Source: Tepidiphilus sp. J10 | GTDB lineage: Bacteria; Pseudomonadota; Gammaproteobacteria; Burkholderiales; Thiobacillaceae | NCBI GenBank assembly: GCA_945897955.1 | Contig: CAMDGQ010000022.1 | Location: 1-55,514 of the forward strand | Reading direction: 5' to 3' | Length of the DNA: 55,514 bases | The notes under the pieces: generated by a model | The model's database searches: none | The model's input: the letters and a program-made list of their open reading frames with translations, nothing else | What the model was told of the DNA's origin: nothing | Position numbers and translations under genes: made by a program | In this document: piece after piece, positions 14,920-24,500 of the stretch | How the letters are laid out: each line of letters begins with the position of its first letter | Position numbering within the stretch: the stretch's first letter is position 1

Positions 14920-15420
14920 ATGAAAAATGTTCTGATCAAAGCGATTGTTGGTGCATCCTTTTCGGCTCTGGCCTTGCCTGCATTTGCTGCCGGCGCGGCA
15001 GGTTCGGGTCCGAATCCGTATTCTGAGTGCGGTATAGGCGCGGCAATCTTCAAGGATACCGAGTGGGCTGCTGCCACCTCCAATGTCATATGGGATCTTG
15101 GTACGACAGCCGTGACTTCGGCTACTGTTTCTCCAGAGACCTGCTCGAGGAAAAATGTCAAGGCAGCCATGCTGATTCGTGATTCCTATGCGCTGGTAAC
15201 GGAGGATGCTGCTCGTGGTCAAGGCGCGCATATGTCGGCTGCGCTTGAGATCATGGGTTGTGCTGCCGGTCCCTCGCGAGCAGCGGCAGCTGGCGAGGTG
15301 CGTGAGTCATTCAGTCGTGTGCTGAACGCCAGTGGCTACAACGATCAGAAACAGATCGAAAAAGCGGGCCAGATGTACAACATGATCGAGTCTGCCGCCA
15401 GAAACCATTGCAGCGTCTAA
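14920..15420 (+). CDS. DUF3015 family exported protein
   Basis: This 166-residue protein has a clean signal peptide (MKNVLIKAIVGASFSALALP, cleavage after AFA). The mature protein shows the family pattern: NPYSECGIGAAIF, the N-x-x-W-D-L-G-T-T-A-x-T-S-A-T-x-S-P-E-T-C block, and a C-terminal C-S-V with paired cysteines. The ATG at 14920 is chosen because it begins the signal peptide; an in-frame ATG at 14893 would add nine residues. It is followed by a terminator hairpin and then an Lnb-like gene. DUF3015 and DUF4105/Lnb genes often sit together, suggesting a shared envelope role, but the molecular function of DUF3015 is unknown. Confidence 0.85.
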   Translation: MKNVLIKAIVGASFSALALPAFAAGAAGSGPNPYSECGIGAAIFKDTEWAAATSNVIWDLGTTAVTSATVSPETCSRKNVKAAMLIRDSYALVTEDAARGQGAHMSAALEIMGCAAGPSRAAAAGEVRESFSRVLNASGYNDQKQIEKAGQMYNMIESAARNHCSV

Positions 15421-15447
15421 GCAGTAGCCTGGATGCCACCTTTCAAA

Positions 15448-15471
15448 AATGGCCCTTAGGGGCCATTTTTT
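15448..15471 (+). terminator. Intrinsic terminator between DUF3015 and Lnb-like genes
   Basis: AATGGCCC (15448-15455), loop TTAG, GGGCCATT (15460-15467), then a run of six T (15466-15471). It ends only four bases before the Lnb-like ATG at 15476. It may act as a partial terminator or attenuator controlling how much of the second gene is made. Confidence 0.75.
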
Positions 15472-15475
15472 CTTC

Positions 15476-17365
15476 ATGAAGCAACTTACTGTTCTTCTGC
15501 TCTTGCAGTTTCCGCTCTGGCTTTTCTGTCCAGCACATGCCATTGCGTCGTCTATCGCATCGCTGGATCTTGCTGCCGCAGCGCGGTCGCCCACCTGGCA
15601 GCGGTTACTCCATTACCAGAAAGATCTCTGGGGAGCTCCGGTGAGCGCAATACATAGCGCGGATTTCTTTCTCTCCGAGAGAGGGCGGAGCGACCCGCTG
15701 GCCGAACTGGAGGCCACCGTGAGTGCCATGCTTGAACCCGTGCCTGCGGGGCAGTCGGACGGTCATGCCAAGTGTCGCTTTCCGGCACGTCGCATGTGGT
15801 TGGACCAGCAATTTCCCGGCTTGAGCGAGGCTTTCGCAGAAACTGATTGTCCAGCCTTGCGAGACTGGCTTGATTTGGGAGAGCTTGGCTCCATCAGCGT
15901 CGTCTTTGCCAACGGCTATCTGGGCAATCCGGCGTCCTACTATGGCCATTTGTTCCTTAAGTTCAACACTTCGCGCGGCACGCGCTCATACCTTATCGAG
16001 CAAACTGCGAATTTCGGCGCCATTGATACGACGGGCGACAATCCCGCTGTTTATATCGTCAAGGCACTAACAGGTGGTTATGACGGAGGATTCAGTCCCG
16101 TCGATTTTTTCTTCCACGGCACCAACTACGGTGAAAACGAATTACGTGACCTTTGGGAATACGAACTTGCCCTACCAGTCGATGTAGCCAAATTCATTGC
16201 GGCCCACGCCTGGGAGGTCAACAAGAAGCGATATACCTACTACTTCTTTCACGACAACTGCGCCTTTAGAGCCGTTGAGTTGCTGGAAGTCGCTGATGGA
16301 GTGTCAGCTGTTCCACATGGTGCTCCGTGGATAATTCCACAGGGCGTGCTGCAAACAATGAGAGCCTCCCGCTATGGCGACAAGCCGCTGGTGGCTCGGC
16401 GTATCTATCACCCGTCACGCCAGTCGCGCCTGTATCAACGTTTCAGTCGCCTGGAAGCTGAGCCGCGTTCCGTGTTGGCTCGAATCGTGGACGGGGAAGT
16501 CGGCTATGAGGACTCGGCTGTGCGAAATCTGCCCCTGGAACAACAGTACAGCCTGCTCGATACGGCGCTTGATTATTTCCAGTATCACCGGGGCGACACG
16601 GTGCAGGAGGGAGAACGTCGATTTTCAAAGGAGTATGTGCAGGCGCTGTCAGCACGGATGCGTTTGCCACCGGCCAAAGATTGGTCGGATTTTGTGGTGC
16701 CGGAGCCGCCGGATACAGGCTTGCCGCCAGGCTGGATACAGTTTGGCTGGGCGGTCGGTGGCGGGCAGGGGCCGTCGCAAATGTTGAGAGTTCGCCCGGC
16801 ATATTACGATGTACTGGATGCCAGTCCGGCGCAGGCTACATATGGCGGCCTGAGCATGGGAGATTTTCGTCTTGAGGCAAGGGGAGGAAAGGTGCGTGTA
16901 TCGCATCTTGATCTCGTGGCGGTGCACAGCGTAAAGCCATCGGTTACCGGCTTGCCGGCGGATGGGGGTGTTGGCTGGCGCTTGAAATTTGGCTGGGAGC
17001 GTGAGCGACTGACAGTACCAAGCGACTTGGTGGCCCGTCTGCAAGCGGATGCCTTATTCGGGACTTTGCTTGGGACTTCCGCAACCTATGCTTATGCCAG
17101 CCTGGGGGGCGCATTGCAGGAGCAGGGGCATCAGGATGGTATGGGTTTTACCAGAGGCGGGCTGGGTTTGATGTCGGGGGCGCGTTCGGGGTTGAGCTGG
17201 CGGGTTTCTGCAGAATGGCGAAAGCCCTTTGCTGCCGATGCTTCCGCCTATGATGTTGCGGTAGGGGAGGCCCGTTTGCCTATAGGCAAGGAGAGTGATA
17301 TCCGATTGCTCTGGGAAAGGGACGTGCGCAGCCGGCTCATGCTGGGACTCGGCTTCTACTGGTAG
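15476..17365 (+). CDS. Lnb N-terminal-domain (DUF4105) membrane/periplasmic protein
   Basis: The 629-residue protein starts at the ATG at 15476, which begins a signal peptide (MKQLTVLLLLQFPLWLF, cleavage near AHA). The N-terminal half carries the DUF4105 core, with Y-Y-G-H-L-F-L-K-F (H158) and F-F-H-D-N-C-A-F-R (C262). In Enterococcus Lnb, a lipoprotein intramolecular transacylase, a cysteine/histidine pair in this domain is catalytic, so thiol acyl transfer on lipoproteins is plausible but unproven here. The C-terminal 230 residues are rich in alternating glycine/aromatic strands and end in L-G-F-Y-W, like an outer-membrane beta structure. No good ribosome site precedes the ATG, since the terminator hairpin occupies that space. 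Confidence 0.8.
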   Translation: MKQLTVLLLLQFPLWLFCPAHAIASSIASLDLAAAARSPTWQRLLHYQKDLWGAPVSAIHSADFFLSERGRSDPLAELEATVSAMLEPVPAGQSDGHAKCRFPARRMWLDQQFPGLSEAFAETDCPALRDWLDLGELGSISVVFANGYLGNPASYYGHLFLKFNTSRGTRSYLIEQTANFGAIDTTGDNPAVYIVKALTGGYDGGFSPVDFFFHGTNYGENELRDLWEYELALPVDVAKFIAAHAWEVNKKRYTYYFFHDNCAFRAVELLEVADGVSAVPHGAPWIIPQGVLQTMRASRYGDKPLVARRIYHPSRQSRLYQRFSRLEAEPRSVLARIVDGEVGYEDSAVRNLPLEQQYSLLDTALDYFQYHRGDTVQEGERRFSKEYVQALSARMRLPPAKDWSDFVVPEPPDTGLPPGWIQFGWAVGGGQGPSQMLRVRPAYYDVLDASPAQATYGGLSMGDFRLEARGGKVRVSHLDLVAVHSVKPSVTGLPADGGVGWRLKFGWERERLTVPSDLVARLQADALFGTLLGTSATYAYASLGGALQEQGHQDGMGFTRGGLGLMSGARSGLSWRVSAEWRKPFAADASAYDVAVGEARLPIGKESDIRLLWERDVRSRLMLGLGFYW

Positions 17366-17375
17366 GGAGCATGCG

Positions 17376-17418
17376 TAGCCAAATGGAACCCTTCCAGCCG
17401 GCGCGTTGGAATCCAGGC
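17376..17418. repeat. Short family 2 repeat remnant
   Basis: Begins AGCC and ends GGAATCCAGGCT, with TGGAACCC near the start. It looks like the two ends of the family 2 repeat brought together with the middle missing. Confidence 0.45.
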
Positions 17419-17475
17419 TGACGCTGTGGCGGGAAGAATCCCAGGACCACGCTGCTCTCGCCAGGCTTCAGGCGG

Positions 17476-18432
17476 CTAAACCACCCGATTGCGCTCTTCC
17501 CCGCGCACGAACGCTTCGATGTTGTCCATCAACTGATCCGCCAGCGTCTGCATGGCTTCGCGGCTGGACCAGGCGACGTGCGGGGTGAGCAGGAAGTTGG
17601 GCAGATTCAAGGCCAGCAGCGGGTTGCCCTGGCTGGGCGGTTCGACCGACAGCACGTCGAAGCCGGCGCCGGCGATGCGGCGGGTTTTCAGCGCGGAAAC
17701 CAGCGCGGCTTCGTCGACGACGCCGCCGCGCGCGGTATTGATCAGCACGGCGTTGCGCTTCATCAGGCCGAATTCGCGCGCGCCGATCAGACCGCGTGTG
17801 GTTTCGGTCAACGGCGTGTGCAGGCTGATCTGGTCGGCGCGGGCGAGGACTTCGTCGAACGCGACGCGGCCGGGCCGGACTTCCGCCGCGCCCTTGCGTT
17901 CGGCGATCAACACCTGCATGCCGAACGCGCGCGCCAGGTGTTCGACACCAACGCCGACACTGCCGTAGCCGATCAGGCCGAGCGTCGAACCCTGCAGGTC
18001 GTGGATTTCGTGGTCGAACAGGCAAAACTGTTCGGCCTTCTGCCAGACATCCTGTTGCAGCGACGCGCGCCAGGCCAGCAGGTTGCGGCGCAGCGCCAGC
18101 AACAGCATGAAGACATGCTCCGGCACGGTGTGTTGGGCATAGCCGCGAATGTTGCACACCGCGACGCCGCGTTCGCGGCAGGCGTCCAGATCGACATTGT
18201 TGGTACCGGTCGCGGCCACCGCGATCAGGCGTAATTTCGGACAGGCCTCCAGCACCGCACGTGTGATCGGCACCTTGTTGGTGATGGCGATGCTGGCGCG
18301 CCAGAGCAGTTCGGCGGCTTCCTCCGGCGCGCAGTTCGGATGCTCGATCCAGGCATGGTCGAAAGCGGGGATGCGCAAGTCCGCGATCAGGGTCGCGCGG
18401 TCGAGAAAGACGAGGTATTCCTTGGTAATCAT
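17476..18432 (-). CDS. D-2-hydroxyacid dehydrogenase (hydroxypyruvate/glycerate type)
   Basis: This 318-residue NAD(P)-dependent enzyme has the Rossmann motif G-x-G-S-V-G (LGLIGYGSVG) near residue 157. The catalytic arginine is in N-T-A-R-G-G, an acidic residue follows in the second half, and the histidine is in L-T-P-H-V-A-W. The N-terminal V-A-A-T-G-T-N-N-V-D is typical of HprA/glycerate dehydrogenases, which reduce hydroxypyruvate or glyoxylate. The ATG overlaps the stop of the upstream reductase gene (ATGA). With that neighbour, a C2/C3 hydroxyacid role such as glyoxylate to glycerate is likely. Confidence 0.88.
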   Translation of the reverse strand: MITKEYLVFLDRATLIADLRIPAFDHAWIEHPNCAPEEAAELLWRASIAITNKVPITRAVLEACPKLRLIAVAATGTNNVDLDACRERGVAVCNIRGYAQHTVPEHVFMLLLALRRNLLAWRASLQQDVWQKAEQFCLFDHEIHDLQGSTLGLIGYGSVGVGVEHLARAFGMQVLIAERKGAAEVRPGRVAFDEVLARADQISLHTPLTETTRGLIGAREFGLMKRNAVLINTARGGVVDEAALVSALKTRRIAGAGFDVLSVEPPSQGNPLLALNLPNFLLTPHVAWSSREAMQTLADQLMDNIEAFVRGEERNRVV

Positions 18433-19310
18433 GGGGCGATGCCGTTGAGTTGTTGAATGACCTTGATCAGCGCCGAGGAGTCCAGTTCACCGTCGCCGTT
18501 GCCGACCAGCGCGTTCATCATCTGCGCCGCCAGCGCCGCCGAGGGCAAGGCCAGACCGGCGGCGTGCGCTTCGGCCTGCACGATGCCGAGATCCTTCTGG
18601 TGCAGTCTGGCCTTGAAGCCGGGCTTGAACTGTCCATCCAGCATGCGATGGCCGTGGATTTCCAGAATCCTGCTGTAGGCCGAGCCGCCGAGCAGCGCCT
18701 GGCGCACCTTGGCGGCATCGACACCCTGGCGTACGGCGAAGGTGAAGGCTTCCGCCACGCCGAGCAGTGCGGCGGAAATGACGATCTGGTTGCAGGCTTT
18801 CGCGACTTGCCCGGCGCCGCAGTCGCCGACATGCACGATGTTGCCGCCCATCACCTGGAAATAGGGCAATACGCGCTGAAAAGCGGCGTCCGCTCCGCCC
18901 GCCATGATAGCCAGCGTGCCGGAGATGGCGCCTGCCTGCCCACCCGATACCGGCGCGTCGATCAGGTCGATCTCCCGCTCGCCCAGACGCGCCGCGAGCT
19001 GGCGGGTATGAGTGGGCGAGGAGGTGCCCATGTCGACCACGACGCAACCGGCGCGCAAACCGGTCGCCGCGCCGTCGGTGCTGAACAGCACGGCTTCCAG
19101 CGCGGCGTCGTCGGAGACGTTGATGAACAGGATGTCGCTTGCCTGCGCCAGCGCGAAGGGCGTTGCATGCGACACAGCGCTGGCCGCCAGCAGAGGCGCG
19201 CTTTGCGCCGGATCGCGCGCGTACACGCCGAGCGGATGGCCGGCTTTGCGCAGGTTGAGGGCCATGGGCTGGCCCATGACGCCAAGGCCAATGAATCCGA
19301 GTGAGTCCAT
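18429..19310 (-). CDS. 3-hydroxyisobutyrate dehydrogenase family (tartronate semialdehyde reductase-like)
   Basis: This 293-residue protein starts at the ATG at 19310 (MDSLGFIGLGVMGQPMALNL). The G-x-G-x-M-G dinucleotide motif lies at 8-13, the substrate motif at D-A-P-V-S-G-G-Q-A-G-A, and the catalytic lysine region at G-Q-V-A-K-A-C-N-Q-I. The end (G-x-x-D-x-S-A-L-I-K) fits GarR/GlxR 2-hydroxy-3-oxopropionate reductases better than true 3-hydroxyisobutyrate dehydrogenases, but the choice is not certain. Cotranscribed with the D-2-hydroxyacid dehydrogenase. Confidence 0.85.
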   Translation of the reverse strand: MDSLGFIGLGVMGQPMALNLRKAGHPLGVYARDPAQSAPLLAASAVSHATPFALAQASDILFINVSDDAALEAVLFSTDGAATGLRAGCVVVDMGTSSPTHTRQLAARLGEREIDLIDAPVSGGQAGAISGTLAIMAGGADAAFQRVLPYFQVMGGNIVHVGDCGAGQVAKACNQIVISAALLGVAEAFTFAVRQGVDAAKVRQALLGGSAYSRILEIHGHRMLDGQFKPGFKARLHQKDLGIVQAEAHAAGLALPSAALAAQMMNALVGNGDGELDSSALIKVIQQLNGIAP

Positions 19311-19329
19311 GTATGACCTCAAGAAAGGG

Positions 19330-20280
19330 TTAGCGCCCGAGCAGCGCAATCCAGAGCGGCAGGGTGACGAGGAATGTCAGGCTGGTCCAGCTCGCAGTCA
19401 GCGCCGCCGCGCGCACGTCGAGCTTGAAGCGGTCGGCGAAGCTGGCCGCCATCAGCATGGTCGGCATGGCGACTTCCAGAATCGCGGCGGACTGCGCCGG
19501 GCGCAGTTCGCCGAACAGCGCGCGCGCCAGCGCGAACACCAGCAGCGGCGCGATCAGCAGCTTGACCGCGACGGCGGCCAGCACCGGGCGGCTGGGCTTC
19601 AGGGCGCCCCAGGGAATCGACAGGCCGAGCGTGAACAGCATGACCGGGATGGTGGCCTGGCCGATGAACTTGGCCGCCTTGATCAAGGGCGCGACGTCGA
19701 TGCCGGACAGATTCACCGCGAAGCCGAGCACGAAGCCCCACATGGGCGGCAGCGACAGCATGGTGCGCAGCAGACTTTGGCCCTGGCCGCCTTCATGGCC
19801 CAGACGGGTGGCGATCCAGACGCCGAAGGTCCACACCAGCGGCGTCGAGGCCAGCACGTCGGCGAAGGCGGCGTAGCTGCCGCCAATGTCGCCATACAGG
19901 AAGGTCAGCGTCGGGTAGCCCATGAACAGCACGTTGCCGAACACGCCGGCGAGCAGGATGGCGGCGCGCGTCTCTCGCGCCAGGCCGCGCCCTAGCCGGC
20001 TGTGCCAGAGCAAGGGGTAGAGCAGCGCGAAGCTGAAGCCGATGCCGGCGATGGTCAGCAGCGGCACGGTAAGCATTTCGCGGCTGATTTCGGCCTGCGC
20101 CGACAGCGCGAACAACAGCGGCGGCGCGAACACGTCGATCACCAGCCGGTTCAGGTTGACGCGCAGCGGGTCGGCCGGAAATTGCGGCCGGAAGCGGACC
20201 CAGAGACCGCCGGCCGCGACCAGCAGCGCGATCGGCAGCCAGACCTGGAGCAGCAGTTGGAGCAGGAAATCCGGACTCAT
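19330..20280 (-). CDS. AEC family transporter
   Basis: A 316-residue inner-membrane protein from the ATG at 20280, with about ten hydrophobic segments in two five-helix halves. Typical family words are N-R-L-V-I-D-V-F-A-P-P-L-L-F, G-V-F-G-N-V-L-F-M-G-Y-P and A-T-I-P-V-M-L-F-T-L-G-L-S. AEC (auxin efflux carrier) members move small organic acids such as malate or malonate. Given the two dehydrogenases downstream, a C2-C4 hydroxyacid is a reasonable guess. The frame is open to 20559 but those extra residues overlap the methyltransferase gene. Confidence 0.85.
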   Translation of the reverse strand: MSPDFLLQLLLQVWLPIALLVAAGGLWVRFRPQFPADPLRVNLNRLVIDVFAPPLLFALSAQAEISREMLTVPLLTIAGIGFSFALLYPLLWHSRLGRGLARETRAAILLAGVFGNVLFMGYPTLTFLYGDIGGSYAAFADVLASTPLVWTFGVWIATRLGHEGGQGQSLLRTMLSLPPMWGFVLGFAVNLSGIDVAPLIKAAKFIGQATIPVMLFTLGLSIPWGALKPSRPVLAAVAVKLLIAPLLVFALARALFGELRPAQSAAILEVAMPTMLMAASFADRFKLDVRAAALTASWTSLTFLVTLPLWIALLGR

Positions 20281-20306
20281 GGCAATGCGGGTTGGTGTGC
20301 GGAACT

Positions 20307-20894
20307 TCAGCCCAGACGGGTCAGTACCGCCGCGAATTCGAACAAGCCGTTCGGATGCCCGACGCGACCCGCCTCGCCTTCCGGCCAGCGCCAGCTCGCA
20401 GCGGGAAACAGCGCGCGCATGTCCGGCAGGGCGCAGTGGTAGGGCGGCCCGCCGGGGCGCTCGGTCTGCATGAACAGCGCGAACAATTTGCCGCCGGGGC
20501 GCAGCCAGGAAAACAGTTGCTGTTCGTAAGCCGCCCAGTGGCCGGGGTCCAACGCGCACAGACAGGTTTGCTCGTAGATCGCATCGAACGGTTGCGCCGG
20601 ATGCCAGGCCAGCGCATCGGCGCAGACCCGTTCGGCATCGACGCCGGCCGCGCTCAACTCGTCGGCCAGATGTGCCAGCGCGCTCGGCGCGATATCCAGC
20701 GCCGTGACCTGAAAGCCGCGCCGCGCCAGTTCCAGCGCTTCATGGCCGTGGCCGCAACCGGGGATCAACACACGCCCAAACCCCGGCCCGGCCGCCAGTT
20801 CGCCGTCCTCGATCCAGCCCAGCAATGCCGGACTGACCGCACCGCGATCCCACGGGATGGCGCGGGCGCGGTATTTCTCTTCCCAGTGGCTCAT
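20307..20894 (-). CDS. TPMT-like class I SAM-dependent methyltransferase
   Basis: This 195-residue protein begins MSHWEEKYRARAIPWDRGAVSP, the W-D-x-G-x-x-S-P signature of the thiopurine S-methyltransferase family. The SAM-binding motif I is V-L-I-P-G-C-G-H-G-H-E (about 42-52), motif II follows as V-T-A-L-D-I-A, and F-D-A-I-Y-E-Q-T-C-L-C-A-L is the family's catalytic-face block. Bacterial members methylate thiols or chalcogen compounds such as selenite or tellurite derivatives. The ATG overlaps the stop of the upstream gene (ATGA). Confidence 0.88.
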   Translation of the reverse strand: MSHWEEKYRARAIPWDRGAVSPALLGWIEDGELAAGPGFGRVLIPGCGHGHEALELARRGFQVTALDIAPSALAHLADELSAAGVDAERVCADALAWHPAQPFDAIYEQTCLCALDPGHWAAYEQQLFSWLRPGGKLFALFMQTERPGGPPYHCALPDMRALFPAASWRWPEGEAGRVGHPNGLFEFAAVLTRLG

Positions 20895-21469
20895 TCCCAG
20901 GGTTTCGTGATCCAGGGGTTGTAGGGCTGCTCCTTGATCGGCGGCGGCGCCAGCGTTTCCTTCAATTTCTCCTTCAGGCTGTTTTTCAGGTCTTTTTCCA
21001 GTTGGTCGATCAGGTTGTCCATGTAATGGCCACTTTCCTTCTTCAGTCGCACCAGCAGGATTTCCAGCTTGAAGGCGAGATCGGGCGGCAGCACGACTTC
21101 TTCATCCTTGAACGAGGCCATGACCGATTCCTTCATGTACTGGAACAGCAGGCTGAGTTCTTCTTCGGTGAAGTAATTGCGCAGTGAACGGCCGAGGTCG
21201 GACAGCGTTGGCGCGGGTGGCTTGGTCGCCTTGGGTTCGGCGGCTTCGGATGGCGCGGGCTCGGGTGCGACCCCGTTCATTGATTTGCCGTTTCTTGAAG
21301 GCGTGGCGGGCTCGATCTGGGCGGGCGGGCTGGCCATGCTGTCCGGTGAACTCGACACGCTCGGCGGCGCGCCGTTGCCCGCTTGCAACTGGGCGTGAAC
21401 GGGGGTTGCCAGGCAGGCGAACAGCGTCGCGAGCAGCAGCGGGAAGGGTCGTAACAATTTACGGATCAT
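20891..21469 (-). CDS. Exported proline-rich protein of unknown function
   Basis: This 192-residue protein has a signal peptide (MIRKLLRPFPLLLATLFACLA, cleavage after VHA). A low-complexity Pro/Ala/Ser stretch (about 30-85) follows, then a charged helical domain (SDLGRSLRNYFTEEELSLLFQYMKE...). Its second half is a lysine/glutamate helix ending N-P-W-I-T-K-P-W-E. An in-frame ATG at 21481 would add four residues. I do not recognise a family. First gene of the run to hprA-like, 89 bases after the Snf2 gene. Confidence 0.65.
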   Translation of the reverse strand: MIRKLLRPFPLLLATLFACLATPVHAQLQAGNGAPPSVSSSPDSMASPPAQIEPATPSRNGKSMNGVAPEPAPSEAAEPKATKPPAPTLSDLGRSLRNYFTEEELSLLFQYMKESVMASFKDEEVVLPPDLAFKLEILLVRLKKESGHYMDNLIDQLEKDLKNSLKEKLKETLAPPPIKEQPYNPWITKPWE

Positions 21470-21558
21470 GGCGGTCACCATTGGTGAAGAGCTTTGATGG
21501 TAGCAAGCCAGACTCGATTGCGCGCCAGTAGTTGCCGAAGGTATCAGTGGCGGCAGGC

Positions 21559-24500
21559 TCAACTGCGTCCCTGAGGTTTGGCTTCGGGCAGCGGCGCCAG
21601 CAGGGCGCGCAGATCGGATTCGCCGAATTTGCTCAGTGCGGCGGCGTCCTCGCTCAGCACGCCGGCAGCAAGTTCGGCCTTCTTTTCCTGCAAGGCGAGT
21701 ATCTTTTCCTCGATGCTGCCGGCGACCACCAGCTTGTAAACGAACACCTTGTTCTTCTGACCGATGCGGTGCGCCCGGTCGGTGGCCTGGTTTTCCACCG
21801 CCGGGTTCCACCACGGGTCGTAATGGATGACCGTATCGGCAGCGGTCAGGTTGAGGCCGACGCCGCCGGCTTTCAGGCTGATCAGGAAAATCGGCACGCC
21901 TTCGTCCTGGAAGCGGCGGATAACGCCCTCGCGATCCTGCGTATTGCCGGTCAGCATGACGTAGCCAAGGCCAAGCTTGACCAGTTCCTGTTCGATCAGG
22001 TCGAGCATCGAGGTGAACTGCGAGAACACCAGCACCCGGCGACCTTCATCGACCAGTTCCGGCAGCATGTCCATCAGTTGATCGAGCTTGGCGCGTTCCT
22101 TCACCTTTGCCGCGCTGTCGAGCTTGACCAGACGCGGGTCGCAACAGACCTGGCGCAGCTTCAGCAACGCATCGAGGATGACGATGTGGCTGCGCGCAAA
22201 GCCCTTGTCGGCGATAGCCTCGCGCACCTTTTCGTCCATTGCGCTGCGCACCGTTTCGTACAGGTCGCGTTGCGCGCCATCCAGTTCCACCGTGCGCACG
22301 ATGATGGTTTTTTCCGGTAGTTCCTTCGCCACGTCCTCCTTGCGCCGACGCAGGATGAATGGCCGCACGCGCGCCGCGAGCAGGTCGCGGCGGCCGCTGT
22401 CGCCGTGTTTCTCGATCGGGGTACGCCAGGTCTTGGTGAATGATTTGTTGTCGGCCAGAAAGCCCGGCAGAAGAAAATCGAACTGCGCCCAGAGTTCGCC
22501 CAGATGGTTTTCCAGCGGCGTGCCGGTGAGGCACAAACGATGCCGCGCGTGCAGCTTGCGCACTACCTGGGCGGCGTGGCTGGCGGCATTCTTCACCGTC
22601 TGCGCCTCATCCAGAATGAGCAGGTGATATTCCTGTTTGGCCAGTATTTCCTCGTCGCGCCAGAGCAGCGGGTAAGTGGTCAGCACGATGTCGTGCTCGG
22701 CGATCTGGTCGAAGCGCTCGGCGCGTTCCTTGCCATGCAGCGACAGCACGCGCAGCGCCGGTGCGAAGCGTTCCGCCTCGCGCTTCCAGTTGAAGATCAG
22801 CGAGGTCGGCAGAATCACCAGGCAGGGCCGATCCATGCGCCCGGCTTCCTTTTCCAGCAACAGATGCGCCAGCGTCTGCGCGGTCTTGCCCAGGCCCATG
22901 TCGTCAGCCAGGATGCCGGCGAGATTGTGCTCGCGCAGGTATTGCAGCCAGGCCAGGCCTTCGAGCTGGTAAGGGCGCAGGGTCAGCGCAAAACCGGCGG
23001 GCGGCTCGGCGGGATGAATGCCGTCGCTGTGTTGCAGATCCTTCGCCAGCCGGGTCACCGCGTCGGCGCCCTTGAACTGCCAGCGTTGCATGTCAGCCAT
23101 GCTCGCCGCCATCGTGGCAAGGCGCGGCGCATCCAGCCTGGACAAGCGCAGTTCACCGTCGCCGGGCGGCTTGTCGAACAGATCGATCAGGGTCAGCGCC
23201 AGCGGCTTGATGCGTCCGGCTGGCACACGCAGGCGCGAACCGGAGGGCGTGGTCAGGATTACCGCCGCCTTGTCCGGCATGGCCTTGACCTTGACCGCGT
23301 CGAGCCAGCGCCCATCGCTCTTGAACAGGTCGTACAGCAGCGGCGCCAGGGGCAGACGCTGGCCCTGCACCATGACGCCCATGTTCAGATTGAACCAGCC
23401 GCCGGCATCCTCGCTCAGTTCCGCATCCCACTCGTCGGCTTCCAGCACCAGATGCCGGAACGCGGCGGCAACCTGAATCTGCCAGCCGGCATCGCGCAAC
23501 GCGGGCAGATGCTCGGCCATGAATTCCGGCCAGTGCGACGGGCTTTCCAGACCATAGATATTGGGCGGGCGCGGCCGGCTGGCATACAGCGTGTTGGGCG
23601 GCACATGCGCGACGCCATGGCTCTCCAGTTCCCGCAGCCAGCCCTTTTCCTCGGCCGGCCGGCGTTTAACGCGCACCGTCTCGCCGCTGGCGGTGGTGAC
23701 ATATTCCTGTTTGCCATGCACTTCAAGACGCACTTCACCGTACTGGAAAGCCGGCAACAGGTAATCGAATTTGCGCTCGCTGTAACCGTAGCGACGAAAG
23801 CGCCCGACATCGAGCACATCGAGCGTATCCATGCTCAGAATGGGCACGGGCGGAGTGTCAATGACGCGCAGATCGGGCGCAGCCGGCGCCGGCAACTGCG
23901 GCGCCAGCTCGGCCAGCGTGCTGGCCACCAGCGGCACCTCCGCCGGGTTCAGCACCGGTATGGCAAGAATCCGCGCCACCTGGCTGGCCGGAAAATCGAG
24001 TTGCAGCAGGCCGATTTCGCGCCGCTCGTTATCCAGATACCAGATGTCGTCCAGCGCCAACGTCGTATTGATGGCGGGTTCGGACTGCAATTCCGGCGCC
24101 ACTCCGCCGTCCTGCTCGTAGCGCCAGTTCAGTCTGGCCGCGCGCGGCTCGCCGATGCTGAACGGCTGCGAACCGCCCTGATCGGCCAGCAGCCGACCGC
24201 TGGTCAGCATGTATTTCAGGGTTTCTTCGCCGGCGCGGCCAAGCAAGGGAAAGTCCAGGCTGTAGCGCGCCTTCGAACGATGCGCCCAGAGCAGACGCAG
24301 GATGACCAGATCTTCTTCGTTGATGAACCTGGGCGGCTGAATCAGTGCACGCTCGACATTGCTCCATTCGGTCAGGGCGCCGAGCGGCATCCCCTGTTCA
24401 TCACGCCGCGCCTTGACGAAACGCACCGACCAGTCGCGGCCGCTGTCGCCTGCGGAATAAAGCACGTAGAACAAGGCTTCGCGCACGGCGCTGGACTTGC

